Of a stretch of DNA of 64,000 nt, positions 10,823 to 23,853 are shown in pieces (position 1 is the stretch's first letter; each line of letters opens with the position of its first letter). The notes beneath the pieces were generated by a model, which saw only the letters and a list, made by a program, of their open reading frames with translations, was not told the origin of the DNA and ran no database searches. Source of the stretch: Auanema rhodensis (taxonomy: Eukaryota; Nematoda; Chromadorea; Rhabditida; Rhabditidae); contig OZ059896.1 of assembly GCA_964057225.1 (NCBI GenBank), positions 17,000,501 through 17,064,500 of the forward strand, read 5' to 3'. The position numbers were made by a program, and so were the translations under genes.

Positions 10823-13800
10823 GAATAAGATTTTTGAGTTCAAAGAATGCAGATGCATTTTCAACCTTCTAGTAATGTTTCTTGTTTTGCTTTCTTTTCT
10901 TTTTCCATAAACTAAAAACCTAATTTTTCCTAATTTTTATTATTTGTTCCAACTTATTTTCTGCTCGTTTGTCAGCAAAAAAAAACTTTTTTTTTCTCGT
11001 TGAGATGATTCAGTAATGTTTCTGCTACACATCTTCTGTACTTAACATTTACTTGAGTGTGATTCTTATTGTTCGAAACTCACAAGATACCAGAGACCTG
11101 ACCAATGAGGAGAAGTTTGAGTAGTGCAAGCTTATGTAAATCTCTTCCAGTTTCGTTCACTAAAGCATTTAAGTGCATTATTTTTTAAAAAGAAGAGTGA
11201 AAGAGAAGAGAAAAAACCTTCAGAAGGACTTTGACTTCAAGTTTCTAAATACTCAGTCTTATTCTACTTGGCTGGCCTAGCATCACCAACACATCACTAG
11301 CACCCCAACCACCAACACCCATATACATATGACTCATCCACAATACACTTAGGACTTTTCAAATCAAAACTATACTATTTTTTCTATTTTTTTAGAAATT
11401 TTTTTCCAATTTTCTAACCAATAAGTATAGATTTAAAATCTCATTTGACTAGAGAAGATGTATGAATCTGACTCAATTTGCCTATAATATCACAAAAAGA
11501 AACCGGAAGAAGAAGAGAATGAGGAAGAAAAGAATAGCTTAAGCTTGTTTAATTTTATTTATATTCTTCCTACTATTATTCTTACAAATAGCTCAAACAT
11601 TAAGTATATTAGGTCATTTTCTATTTGCTCAACCCATTCTCTGATCTTCATTGTCTTTTTTTTTGCTTTCAGTTTCCTTTTTCAGTTTTTTTTGAATCAG
11701 GCAGCAAAACCCTGCCCCCACCACCATGATCTCTTCCTTTCCGAAAATGAAAGAAATTCATTGGGCTGCTTTTAGAGTACCGATATGGATATCGTTTCAG
11801 TCAAGCAGTTTTTATGAGAAAAAGAAGCGGAAAATTTCCCGAAATCTCAACCAATCTTACTCATTTTACTCTGTCTTGAGCATCGGTATAACCCCATAAC
11901 ATTCATCTTGCTGCAGGCATCTATATCTAGCTTCGTAGCAGCTATATGCTATTCCTGTGTTTGTGAGCCAGCACATTTGTGGTTCAAGATCTTTTTAGAA
12001 ATTTTAAGTGAATTAGCAGATATTGTTCTTAAAAAGTTTTTTTTCTTCACATTTTCTTCTATTTTTCGTTTACTTTGCTGGATGCTGCTAGCTGTTCGCT
12101 GTCCTATATGCATTCATGTAAACATAACATTTCGGGCTTTCACAAAGCTGTTCAAAAAGGTGTACTCATGTTGTTCCTTTGGTATGATACAGATAAGCTT
12201 TAGCTGTCTTTTGTTTTCTACGATGACGAAAATTGAATAAATTGTCAGAATTTCTTCTATGATAATACATAGATTGTTGCAGATATTTTAAAAAAAGCTC
12301 AAATTTCCTCTGAAGCGTTAGGTAATATTCTAGAATGTAGAAGATAAGAAAGAAATGAACTAGAATTGATTTCAGTTGAGCAACATTCTTATATCATAAA
12401 AGAGTTGCAGATGCAGCAATGTTTCTGAAACAAGTAGCTGTTTTGATTAAAAAAAAGACAAAAAAAGAATGAAAGAAGAATTATCAACCGTTCATTTTGA
12501 TCATTTTCTGCAAAAATGATTTTTTTGTATTTGACGTAACTGTTCTTCACGTAATTTTTTGATATAATGATTGTTGAATGTTGACTAATATCGAGATTGC
12601 TCAAAGCTGAAGAACGAGAGAAAGAATAAAAGAAAAATAAAGAATAACAAAAGTGAAATACAATAGAAATGTCTAGAAGTTACGTAAGGAGAGAGAGGAA
12701 TGGAGGGAGAAAGAAATAGACGAATTTGTGAATAGAGTATCTGAAAGCAGTTAGACGAAGAGAGATAGAAGATATAGAAATTGACAAAACCGACATCTTG
12801 TGCTCTGTACCTCGCTAGTAAATTTCTTTGACTTCTCCTTATCTCAACATCCATTCTAAGCTTTCATTTTCAATTTTTCTCTCTTTTCTCGGAGTAGATA
12901 GTAGTGACTCATAACATTTTCAGTTATTTTATCGTTTTTTCTATTCTTTTTGTTTAAATTTAATACTTTCTTATGTATATATTACAAAAATGGGATAAAA
13001 ATGGTGAAAGATTAAAGTGCTGAGATGCATTTCAAATTAAATCCCAAATTCAAAGAAATTTGATATGTCATACTCGTTGTTGCCTCTTAACTTTCTTGCT
13101 CTTATTTGAAAATCTGATACTGTGAAATAAGAAATAGTACTTCTCGTAACAGATCCTCGTCTTCCATTAGCATATAATCTAACAAGCATAGTTATTTCAA
13201 ATTTTTCAAAATGTTTTTAAAGTAAACTCTTCTATTCATCTAAGCATATATTGCTTTACTAAAGAAAATATAAACAAATGTATATGCTATAAATCATATA
13301 CATACATACACTTACTAACTTATTTTACATTTTAATTCATATATTTTATATATTTTAGTTTAATTTTAGAATTTAAAATACAAATTAAGTTAAAGTTCGT
13401 ACAAAGCAAGTATATGGATCATAGTCTTGTGATTTGGCTTTTTCTTCCTATTTTAAATCATCTCTGATCATATTCCAACAGTTTAAAACGATTAAAAACG
13501 TTTTATTCAATCTAAAGTCTAATTTCGGTTGAAGAAATCGTTTTTAAATACATTTGGCATCAGATCATCTAAGATTAATCATATTAGCTCTTTCATATAT
13601 CGTTTTAAAATCATCAATAATGAAATGCTTCCAATTGTAATTAAACTATATAATTTGTTTTTTATAATTTATATTTCTTTCAAATTTCATTTTTTTGTAA
13701 TTATAAATGGAAGTAGCATATGATTTAGACCGCCTTGTCTTTCAAGAAGTCATCCAATAAAAACCATAAAAAGACGCCTTGTGATGCGTTTTAAATTTTT

Positions 13801-14880
13801 TTTTCTTTTGGATTTTCAAGAAAACGTTAAATTTTATCTTGCCATTTGAGATAATAGTTCAAAATAAAGAGAAAAAGAAGCATGAAAAAAAAACTTATAG
13901 TAAGATTCAAAATGTTGATCCATATATGTATATTATTCCAAAAAATTATATGTTTCAGATGAAATTCTGCAAATTCTATTACCAACTCAAGAATTATTCC
14001 CAATAAGAAATATAGAAAATGAAGAGTTTTCCTAATTTCAAAGTACTCAAATTGTTTTTTTTTTGTTTTTTTCGAATGTTTTTTTGCAAAACAAAAGAAT
14101 GAAAAAATATTGAGGAACAGCATGCTCCATCAGCAATCAAACCTCTCTCATGTATATTAAGATATATTACATGCTGGTTCAGATCCTTTTATTATTCTTT
14201 CTACCTGAAGTTTTTGAAAAAATTAATTATTTTTTCCTTTTTTTATATGACCCTAATCATATCCTTTTTTATTCTTCTTATTAAAAATTGTTGATATGTT
14301 CAAGCAATCATTACAATTTTTTTACAAACAATTGCCAGTGAGAGATGATTTGTAAGGCGGAGTTTTTTTTTTCGAATAATTATCTATCTGCAATCAGAAT
14401 CTGATTCAATTCTCAGTATATCCAAACAAAATTCTTAGGTGGTCAAGTTATAGCCGACCAGATATAGACATATGTTCCAAAATATGTAATCAGCATTACT
14501 CAATGGCTTACAATCATAGACACTAGAGAAAAAGAAACCCCAATAAATAATGTATTTCTCAGCAGTTTTAAAAAAAAAAAAGGTGAAGACACATGAAACG
14601 AGGTGGGGGAGGAGATAAATGAAATTTCAGCTTGAATATTCAAGTATTTTTCCATTTACAGTGAATTTTATGCTCAAATGCCCATGACTTTTCCCTATTT
14701 CTACCTTCATGCACATACCTGAAGACGTTCACTTCCTATTTTATCTAATTGAATAACTAAAAAGCAACGAATTCGTTTGTTAAGCTATATTATAGTATCT
14801 GGAAGTATTAAAAGTAAAAAACCATCGGTGTTAACATTTTTTTTGTTGCAAAGCATATGCAAGTCTGTAAAAATCAAGCT

Positions 14881-14935
14881 GGTGCTCTGACGAGCACTGC
14901 TCTTTCGCATCCGGTCGCATCTCGGCGGGATGACT
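14881..14935. other. GC-rich islet with hairpin and short direct repeats
   Basis: Within very AT-rich sequence this block contains a perfect 6-bp inverted repeat (GTGCTC at 14882-14887 and GAGCAC at 14892-14897, loop TGAC), followed by two copies of TCGCATC ten bases apart (14905-14911 and 14915-14921). No open frame runs through it. It may be a small structured RNA or a conserved regulatory element; I cannot assign it. Confidence 0.3.
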
Positions 14936-15756
14936 AATTCAGTTTTCAGACTATGCGTTTTTGAATATTATTCTCCTGAATCTGACAGGAAAAAATACTT
15001 GTTTCATGTAAAAAATATAATAATACATATAAACACAGATGTATTATTCTATCACATTTTGATTTTTATACCATATTTCTTACTTAATTAATATTTTTTT
15101 CATATAATTTAAATTGACTGAGAAATAAGCAAAAGAATAATAAACCTGTTCATATCGTGCAATATCTGCACAGATGCTCAGACATATACATGCTCATGTA
15201 TACTACCTCGCTGTATACAATGCCAATTTGATTTTTATTTATATCTGCAAAGCCTGAAGCACCCCGGTTATTCGGTCTTCGTTTTGAAATCAGACTCATC
15301 CATATTTCTATTTTTTACCCTCTGCCCAAAATGCATATTTCATCATATATTCGAACAAATAACTAAATATTCTTAACTATTCTCTTACTTTACAGAAATT
15401 TGGGTCTATTGCTATAGTACATTATGTTCATACCTCTGACCTTATTCAAATATCTCAACGAATTGCAATTTGCATTTTGATGAAGCAAGTAAAGGTTAAA
15501 CAATGAAAACAAGGAACACTTCTAAAGCTTTTTGGAAGACCAATTAGCAATGTGTTGCTGAGGGCGATTTTTGATCGTCCAGCCATACCTGAATACTATC
15601 TTGCTTGTTACCATATCATTGCTCGCATCCCCCGCTAACATTACATCTTTCACTCATCAAAACATGAAGTAAAACAGCCCAAATCTTCTGGTTATGACCT
15701 ATTTTAGAAAATAAAAAAATGTGCAGAGGTGCATTTATTTCTAGTTTTATTAGAAT

Positions 15757-15760
15757 TTAT

Positions 15761-15804
<44 letters not shown>
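15757..15804. repeat. (CT)n-(TA)n compound microsatellite
   Basis: A short CT run passes directly into a long perfect TA run in the gene desert. Confidence 0.92.
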
Positions 15805-15806
<2 letters not shown>

Positions 15807-18334
15807 TAGCCGATCAAAATTATATTTTATTCGAAAATTATAATTAAGACTCACCTGATATCCAATTACTTTCCAACACATATACAACCGTTCACCTGAC
15901 AACTACTCAAATAAATGATATTTTTCACGTGGACAATATGAGTGTACGTCAACACATATGTAAATGAATATATATATATATGTGTATATCTAGATATCTG
16001 TATATTCTTCATTTAAATATCTTGTTCATGCATGTTTCTGCATAATTAATAACAAAAATCTGTACAACCCTTAGATATATATACATAAGCTACATCATTC
16101 TTATTTGTGATTTTGTCAATTAGAAAAACGATTTAAATAAACAATGACCAGAATAATCAGTATGAAATCTGAGAGAGACTACACTATAGCTTCATTCTGA
16201 TTCTATGAGACTTAAGGTTGTTTATATTCGGAACTCAGCAAGGAACCTATACTTTATACATTTTTCTTCTTTTTTTTTTCTTTTTTTCATCGCCTTCAGT
16301 TTAAAAAAAATTAATATCTATATTTTTTTAAATATACTTTATTATTTTAAATATATTATATATATATATTATTGTTATTATATATATTACTCTTCTTATA
16401 AATCAGTTCCTCTCCCTCTTTTTTCCTGTATATTTAAAGCCTAAGCAAATTAGAAAAAATCTTTTTTTTTGTCTAGAATAAATCAAAGCCACTATCACAT
16501 TGTATGACACATGATATAGTATTTTATATAAATAAGAGATATAATAGCTTTACAAATAATCTAATGAACTAGATTAGTTTAGATTATTGGTCCAGAAAAC
16601 TCCCTGAAACAGAGTTAAATTTGATTATGATGTTCATCTAGTTATGTAGTTTCTATAGTATATTCGAGATCAAACTACTTAAAACGAAATTCATCTATTT
16701 AACCATTTGTTTCCACTTATTTCTTATATAAATAAATAAATATATAGATATACATGTAAAGATATATATATATGTTCATCTTATAAATATAAGCAATGTT
16801 TTATTTATCTTTCTGCAAACTTATGTTTGACAATCATTTCAAGCAAACCTATTACCCTCATTAATGTAAAGCATTTGCTTTTTTCGCTCAAACTTATCAT
16901 TTAAAACAAATACAATAAGATAATCCGCCACTTTTTTTCAGCTCAAAAGCACACGCTGCTTCTTTTCTTCTTTTTTTTTCTTTTTCTGCACATATTATCA
17001 TACAATAATGAGCATCGAAGTAAGAAGAAGAGAAATACTTAAGCTAATAAGGTTAAGTAAAATATGAATTCAAATAGATAGTAAGATATAGATATATAGA
17101 TATATAAAGCTGACAATCTTACTTCAAATTAGTTTACTGAATATACAACTTGATATCTTTGTCTTTGAAGTCCTTAAACGCCATTTTTCTTTGTTTTTCT
17201 TCCACAATTCTTCAGATTTTGTTGTCTTCATCATCTGTGTCATTAGGCATCATGTACATCTTCGACTTGTCTCCCGTTTCCGTTCTCTTTTCTATTCTCA
17301 TCATCTCTACCCACCCCCATCTTGGACGACTCATTTTTTTCTCCAAAAAAAAACATAGCAATCTTCATGATATTGCAGTTCCTTGTTGATATAGTAGCAT
17401 TTGAGGTATCGTCTCTATAATTACAAATTTCTTTGATTGTTTTTAGCGCATCATTTTCTGTCTTCAACCGTATATATCATGATTATCAGCTATTTACCAT
17501 GTTTTTCATTGGTGCTCAGGCAATAAACGTGTATTAAGCTAGAGAAAGACATGGAAAAAACGAAAAATTGTTCGTTCACTTCTGCTTTGTTTTAGTTTTA
17601 CTTATGCTGTACCCGCCCATGTTTTCGATCTGGTTTTACACCTTGTTTTTGCTCCATTTATTTCACTGCTCATTCATGTCAATTTTCCGTTTCTCTATCG
17701 CTCAATGATCGTTTTAGCTCATATTCCCTTTGCAACCAACAATCAAAGATAAAGTTTTGAGATCATTTCTCATAAATGTTGTAGACCTCTTGTATTTCCA
17801 AATTTTTTCAAGTATGTTCTTCACGGCAATTATCGAAGTCTCCTCCTTCATATCTTATATGTTGTTTCTCTTTAAAAGTTCACGCCTTCTTGAAATTTAA
17901 ACAACTGATACAAAAAAATATATATACTATAAGAAAGCTCGTCAATATAGTAGAACATCATTTAGAAATTCTATATCTTTCATATCTATCCCAACAATTT
18001 TTAAATATTATATTAAGCTTATAATCGCAAGTTCCCTAACTGCTTTTATAAATTCCATTAAAAAAAGAAAAATCTTTAAATCTAAAGTAATATAAGATGG
18101 TATTATATTTTTTTAGAATTTTAACGAACAAGAAAAAGCGAAAAAATCCAAAACTTACAGCGTTTTCTTTGTAATTTCTTTCCTCATACTGATACTTCCT
18201 TTATCCCCACGTCCACTTTCTATCTCCGTCTCTCTCGTTTTATTGTGCATAATTACTTTATACTTTTTGTTTTACGCATTTTCCAACATATTTTTACGCA
18301 TTTGAAACTTGAATAAGCAACATGTTTTCAGAAG

Positions 18335-21300
18335 ATGACTGCCGAAGAGGTAATGCTGGAAATATATCCTCCAGATAATTCAACAGATGAATTATGCTTA
18401 TTCATTCCTCCACCTATGACAGAATTACGCTTTTGGCTTGTAACAGTATTTGGATCTGTAATATCCTTTATTAGTATGGCAAATAATATTCTTTTATTCT
18501 ATAATTTCTTAACAAAGTAAGTTTATTTAGTGTTTAAACCTTAAAAATATGTTGGAACTAAGATTTAAGCAGAAGTGTTGTCAACATATCTGTTATAGTA
18601 ATCGAAATATAATAGTTATAGCCCTTTTAAAGGTCGTTGTATGGACATATCAACACATACATTTACAAATTAATGTTTATAAGTTGTTAACATTTGAATT
18701 AATAGCTTAATGAACTTTATTCCATTACTGTACAAATAATAGCTTTACACCTCAACTTTACAACTTTTCCATATTCATATTTCTATTAAATTACTAAAAA
18801 TTCTCTACTTTATAAAAAATAATTATTTTATTTATTTTTAGAAAACATCATCGCACTAACTATAACCTATACCTGATGTTATTAGCATTTTTCGATATTT
18901 TTGTAAGTATGGCATATGTATTTCTGATGTCAGTTAATGTTCTTTCTGATTATCTTCAATCACCGTTATTATTGAAAGCCTGGTAAGTAGTTATATACTT
19001 ATATATATGTATAAAAGCATAATGAAACAAGTTTTAACTAATTTTTTAGGTATTTCTATATGGTACCAATGATTACAATATCACATATTGCTATGACATC
19101 ATCATCCAATCTCATTGTGGCAGCCACATTTGAACGATATTGTATGACAGTTAACATGAAATTATTACCATTTGTTCAAAAGTAAGATTTTATTATTATA
19201 TTAACAAGAAAATAATATATTCTTTCTTATTCTAATATTTATTTTAATTTTAGAAATCGCAAATTAATTGCGTTTGTATCTATTCTTCTGGGAATTGTTA
19301 GTAAGGGTACTATGTGCTTAGAATTTGAGGTTATTATTATATTTTAATAAAAATTACTATTTATCATTAAAATTTATATACTATACATATAAATAATTTT
19401 TAGATTTTTGATAATCCGGAGTGTGAAGGGACAATGAGTGCAACAAGTTTAGCCTATCGTCCATTCGTATTTGATACTCCTTATCATATCGTCTGGAGAT
19501 TTTGGTATGTTTCTTCTTCAAAATAGCTGTATTTGACTATAATTTTATTGTAATTTCTTTAGGTATCGTAACTTTGTAACAATATTTGCTCCATTTTTCA
19601 TATTAGCATTTCTTAATATACGAATTGTTAAAGCATTAACAATCCATACAAATCTCACAGTTTGTCAACTAGCAGGCAATGCAGCAGTAGAGCAAGCTAA
19701 GAGAAAGGTAATTTTAAATTTTTTTCCAATTGTCATCTTATTTTTACAAAAAAAAAGAAGAACAAAAAAAGCAAATTTATAATTATTTTAAAGAATTATA
19801 TATGACCTAAATGAAACAAAAATGTTTTTTTAATACATAAAATTAATTTTTTACGAAATTGTTTTCTGTAGAATACAGAGGATAATGGTAGAAGTGCTGC
19901 TGAAAGGAAGGTAAACATGTGATGAACAATAGCATTTTCATCAAAAAAATAAAGATTGAATGAAAGAAAGAGCATGATAAACTATCTGCAAATAATTTTT
20001 TGCTTGCTTGAATTTCAAATAACTATTTTACCTATTTTAACTTTGGTTATCTGAATGCAATAGATATGCATATGTTAATTTATTATATAATTTAGAAATA
20101 GTAGAATTATTTTAATAATTATTATTAATATAACATTAATTTACTATAGTTTTGTTTATTTATTTATTTATTTTTGTTTAATTTTTTAGATTTATTGGCA
20201 ACCCATTACTTATTATTATTTTGAAATATATTATAATATATTCATTTCAATTCAATATATCTGAATGTTTAGGCTACCGTCCGAGCAGCAACACGAACTC
20301 TAGTTTTGGTTGTCTTCTGTTATCTCATCAGCAATATTATTAATGTAGCTTTAACTATTTGGGAACATTTGGATAAAGAGGGTCTTCAATCCACACATAT
20401 CAAGTAAGTTTTTCGTTATATACATGTATATATCAACTTCTCGAGTTTAAATTTGTTTGTTGTTCCAACTAATTTTGAAATATTTGAATAATTAGGAGAA
20501 GAAGAACATTCAATGTTCCTTGTTATTACAATAGTTTATTTTGCTTTTTTTCGGTATTTTCTATGAAAAAAAAAAGATTTTTTTGTTAAATAAGATAATT
20601 GTTTATATTATTCAAAAAAAAAGAAAAAATGATGTTAATTTATTTATTTAGTGCCTATGTTATTGCTGTTGATATGGTATCGTTGCTGACAACATTAGCC
20701 TGTGCTTTTCGATTACCCATTTACATGTCATGTCAAGTTGCATTAAGACGAGAACTTTTGGATATATTAAAAGATTTATTTTCAAAGGATGAACTTAAGA
20801 AAAAGGTATTTTACAATTTACTGCTATGAAACTTGTTTTGAGAGCCTACATAGCATTGCTTTGAGGCACAAGTATCAAGCTTTAACTTTGTTTCAAAGAA
20901 AACCTCAGCCAACTTGAACTCAAAGAATATAAGTTAAGACAAAGTTATTGCCACACTCTAATCTTAAAGAGATTTAGATGAAATTAACGTTGATTAATGC
21001 TGTAAAGCATTCATTCATTCATAATCCTTTTCCCTGATCTTCTCACTTTTCAGAGCAAAGAAACCGAATATCTAGTTGGTAATGATAAAAGATTTTCCAT
21101 AACCATTACAACACGAGCATCAGCATTAGAATGCTCACAAGAAGGGAAAGAAACACCATTGGTAAGCATATATCTTCATTAAAAAACTTTTTTTTTGTAA
21201 ATTAATCATTTCTGGTAACGTACGATAGCTTATGAACAGCTGAAATCTTTTCTTTTTCTTTAGCTATTGATATCTCTTTTTCTTTCTTTTCTATCAAAAC

Positions 21301-22245
21301 TATGCTTTGATTCTTTTTTTTAATTTTTAAATTTTCATTGTTATCATTCAATTTTTATTAATTTTTTTTGTCTGCAATGCTTAAATTTTTAAACAAAAAA
21401 TGTTGAATGTACTAATAGGTAGTGGATAAGCAGTCGACCAACGGATATGGAGCAATTGATTGTTAAGGTTTAAATATAACTTAATATTGAGTATATATGT
21501 ATGTACATATGTATATATTATCTGTTTTTGGCTTTTGTTTTTTACATTTATTTATATCTTTTTAACTATAATTTTAATAACTAAAAAGTGATTGTGAATA
21601 TTATTCGTTTTGCATAACGGCACTTATAATTTGATCATCCATCAAGCTGCAACACAGTGTTTTAAGCGTTTTTCATCACCAGCTTTTTTTTTCCTTTTCT
21701 TTGCTTACGTTTTGGCTTAACATATTGCTTTAACCGGATGTAGCATTTTCATGTTCACTTGCTCAAAAAACATTTTTTTTCGCCCTGAGATCAAAGTTGA
21801 GTATAGTATTCGGAAGAAAATTGAATTTCTTTTTTCAATTTTTTTTGATTGAAGCTTATTAAGGAAAATTGAGAAAAAATATTTATTGAGCATTTATTTC
21901 AAAAGAAGAAACTATCAATTTGAAAACTATACACACATATACACACATACACATAAGATTTTCAATTGAATTCAATGTTTTTAAATTTATAATTTATAAG
22001 AAATATTTTGAAAATATTTTAAATATTTGGATTCAATTGAATATAATCAAAGGATTTTTAATTTTAATTTTATTGTTTTCAAATTATAAATAATAATTAT
22101 TTAATTATAATAATATAATTACTTTCAGAGTTTATTACCAATTGATGGAGATGAAAATTATCCACTAGGCAAAGAAGTTTTAACTGGAGATCATAAATAC
22201 GAATGGAATCAATTTATTGATAATTCTTATGAAACAACTTTATAA
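18335..22245 (+). CDS. rhodopsin-like (class A) peptide GPCR with two alternative last exons
   Basis: A seven-membrane-segment receptor in the plasma membrane, similar in style to nematode FMRFamide-type peptide receptors; ligand unknown. Exons: 18335-18516, 18842-18982, 19050-19181, 19254-19329, 19404-19504, 19563-19707, 19872-19910, 20273-20403, 20652-20805, 21054-21161, then either 21419-21466 (15 residues, ends GAIDC) or 22129-22245 (38 residues, ends ETTL). Totals are 418 or 441 aa. The E-R-Y motif at the end of membrane segment 3 is at residues 135-137 (FERYC). Segment 7 ends in RLPIY (336-340), replacing NPxxY. The 39-nt exon 7 adds 13 charged residues in the third cytoplasmic loop. 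Both terminal exons start in phase 0, so either can follow exon 10. An acceptor-like TTTTCAG sits three bases before the ATG, consistent with trans-splicing or a 5' UTR intron. Confidence 0.85.
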
Positions 22246-22948
22246 GATCAAAAAGAATTTTGAGATATACATAAATACAAACAAACAAACAAATTGATTA
22301 TGTATATTACTGTTGTTAAGAAATATATGAAGTTTCATCTGAATGCCAACAAATATTTTATGTATCTGAAAATTTATAATTGAATTGAATTATTGGCATT
22401 TTATTATTACTTTTTTTCTTGTTAAAATAATATATGTTATGTGAAAAAACAATTTTCTTGAAAATTTATTAAAATCTTTATGTTTATTTGTTTTTTTTTT
22501 AAATTTTATTTATAAATTAAAAAAATAATAGAGAGAAACAGCTCTAATAATCTGAGAAACAAGTTGAATGAAATAGGAACAGAGACATCTAAATCATTGA
22601 CTTCGATTTACTTCTTTGTTCATTTCACTCTTCATCGTTCAAATCTCACTAATCTTACGAGCTGGTTCAATATTTTCTTCGACTCTCTAACAGGAAATAC
22701 TTACTTGAATCCGGATGTAGGCAAAGCAAGTTGGGCAGTTTATGGACAGAAAAATACCGATTTGATTGACGGAAGGATTGGAAAACAGATCTGAAAATCT
22801 TCTAACAATTATTGTTTAAAGATATTGACCTCATTAAGCTTATATAAAACAACAATATTTTAAAAGAGAATGTTATTTGTTCTTCAATTTACTACAACCT
22901 TTTTTTTATTGCTACAGTATATTCATATAACGCATTGCTGAAACAAGC
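22246..22948. other. intergenic, no gene seen
   Basis: AT-rich spacer. A 76-residue open frame (22564-22794) has no signal peptide, domain or splice support and is not called. Confidence 0.5.
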
Positions 22949-23662
22949 ATGTTCACTAAGTTTCAAGCTTTTTTCCTTCTCATAGTATTGCTACATATCG
23001 TCTCCTCTTGCCCAGGCTTATTAGGTGGAGGAGGAGGTGGAGGTTGCGGTTGTTGCGGAGGTGGCTGCGGATGTGGTGGTTGCGGGTGTGGAGGAGGAGG
23101 TGGAGGACTACTCGGCCGAAAGAAACGGTAAGTATTTACATGTTTTTGTTGAAATTTGGTATACTGTCGTGTGAGTGAAGGATATCAGCTGGATTCAAAA
23201 ATGAAGGTTCACACTTTATAATATTCATAGTTGAACTACAAAATCTTATATTTCTGAAGAGTAAAATGAAACGTCAGAAACGGTGTTTCAAGCTTTCTGT
23301 TTACAAACTCCAAAACATGCGTACATATATGTGCATATAGTATCTTCATATCTTTATTTAATTTATTTTTAATTCAGGTCAACTGAAGTTGATGAGAAAT
23401 GTAACAATGATGAGTTAAAAAGAATAATTTTTGAGGTTTGATTCACATATTATTTTCTTATTTTAATTTGTAAAAATTAATATAGAATATGGATAAAGAT
23501 GCTGAAAAATCAAAAACAAAAATTCATGAAGCATTGGCTAATAAATCAGCGACATTCTCAGTTTTTTGCCATAATGATACTTCGGCCATTGTTGTAGCAG
23601 ATAGCATTGCCTATTGTACTGTGTCAAATTCATTCCATAGCTGTACAGCTTTAAGTTTTTAA
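22949..23662 (+). CDS. ground-like domain secreted protein (Hedgehog-related, grl type)
   Basis: Three exons (22949-23127, 23378-23435, 23486-23662) give 137 aa. Residues 1-20 are a signal peptide. Residues 24-53 are almost only Gly and Cys, and are followed by a basic GRKKR stretch that looks like a proprotein cleavage site. The last 80 residues carry the ground-like pattern: Cys in EKCNNDELKR, then a Cys in SVFCHND, a Cys in IAYCTV and a final Cys in HSCTAL. Ground-like proteins are nematode-specific relatives of Hedgehog-linked domains, mostly secreted from cuticle-forming or glial cells. The exact paralog cannot be named. Confidence 0.82.
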
Positions 23663-23853
23663 GTTTTAAGTTTATCATGTAAAATAATAATATTGAAATT
23701 TCTAATAATAATTGTTTATTTGATCAAAAAATAAAATAAGTTAAGTAAGTTTTCTGTAATCTTTCAAAGCACAATGGAAATAACACAAAATTCAAACACA
23801 CCAACTGATGGTGATGGCTTGAATTTTATCTACTCATGAAGCTTAAAGTTGAA

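Larger units (their letters stand above)
10288..18330. other. 8-kb gene desert
   Basis: No coding chain with matching splice sites was found on either strand. It contains GA and TA microsatellites, T-runs and a few short blocks that are clearly richer in GC than their surroundings (14881-14935, 15240-15285, 15540-15640). It probably holds regulatory sequence for the downstream GPCR gene, whose first coding exon follows directly at 18335 after an acceptor-like TTTTCAG. A noncoding 5' exon far upstream cannot be excluded. Confidence 0.5.

Noticed and set aside
11908-12240. 110-codon Cys/Phe/Leu-rich plus-strand open frame
   Set aside because: No signal peptide pattern, no recognisable repeat and no flanking exons; probably chance in T-rich sequence.
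13827-14123. 98-codon minus-strand hydrophobic open frame
   Set aside because: Could mimic membrane segments but lacks any chemoreceptor signature and neighbouring exons; Phe/Leu/Ile runs come from T-rich DNA.
15203-15210. Reverse complement of the let-7 seed (GAGGTAGT on the minus strand)
   Set aside because: The mature-like stretch begins with C rather than T and I could not fold a precursor with a proper long stem; GTATAC palindromes on both sides give only a 6-bp stem.
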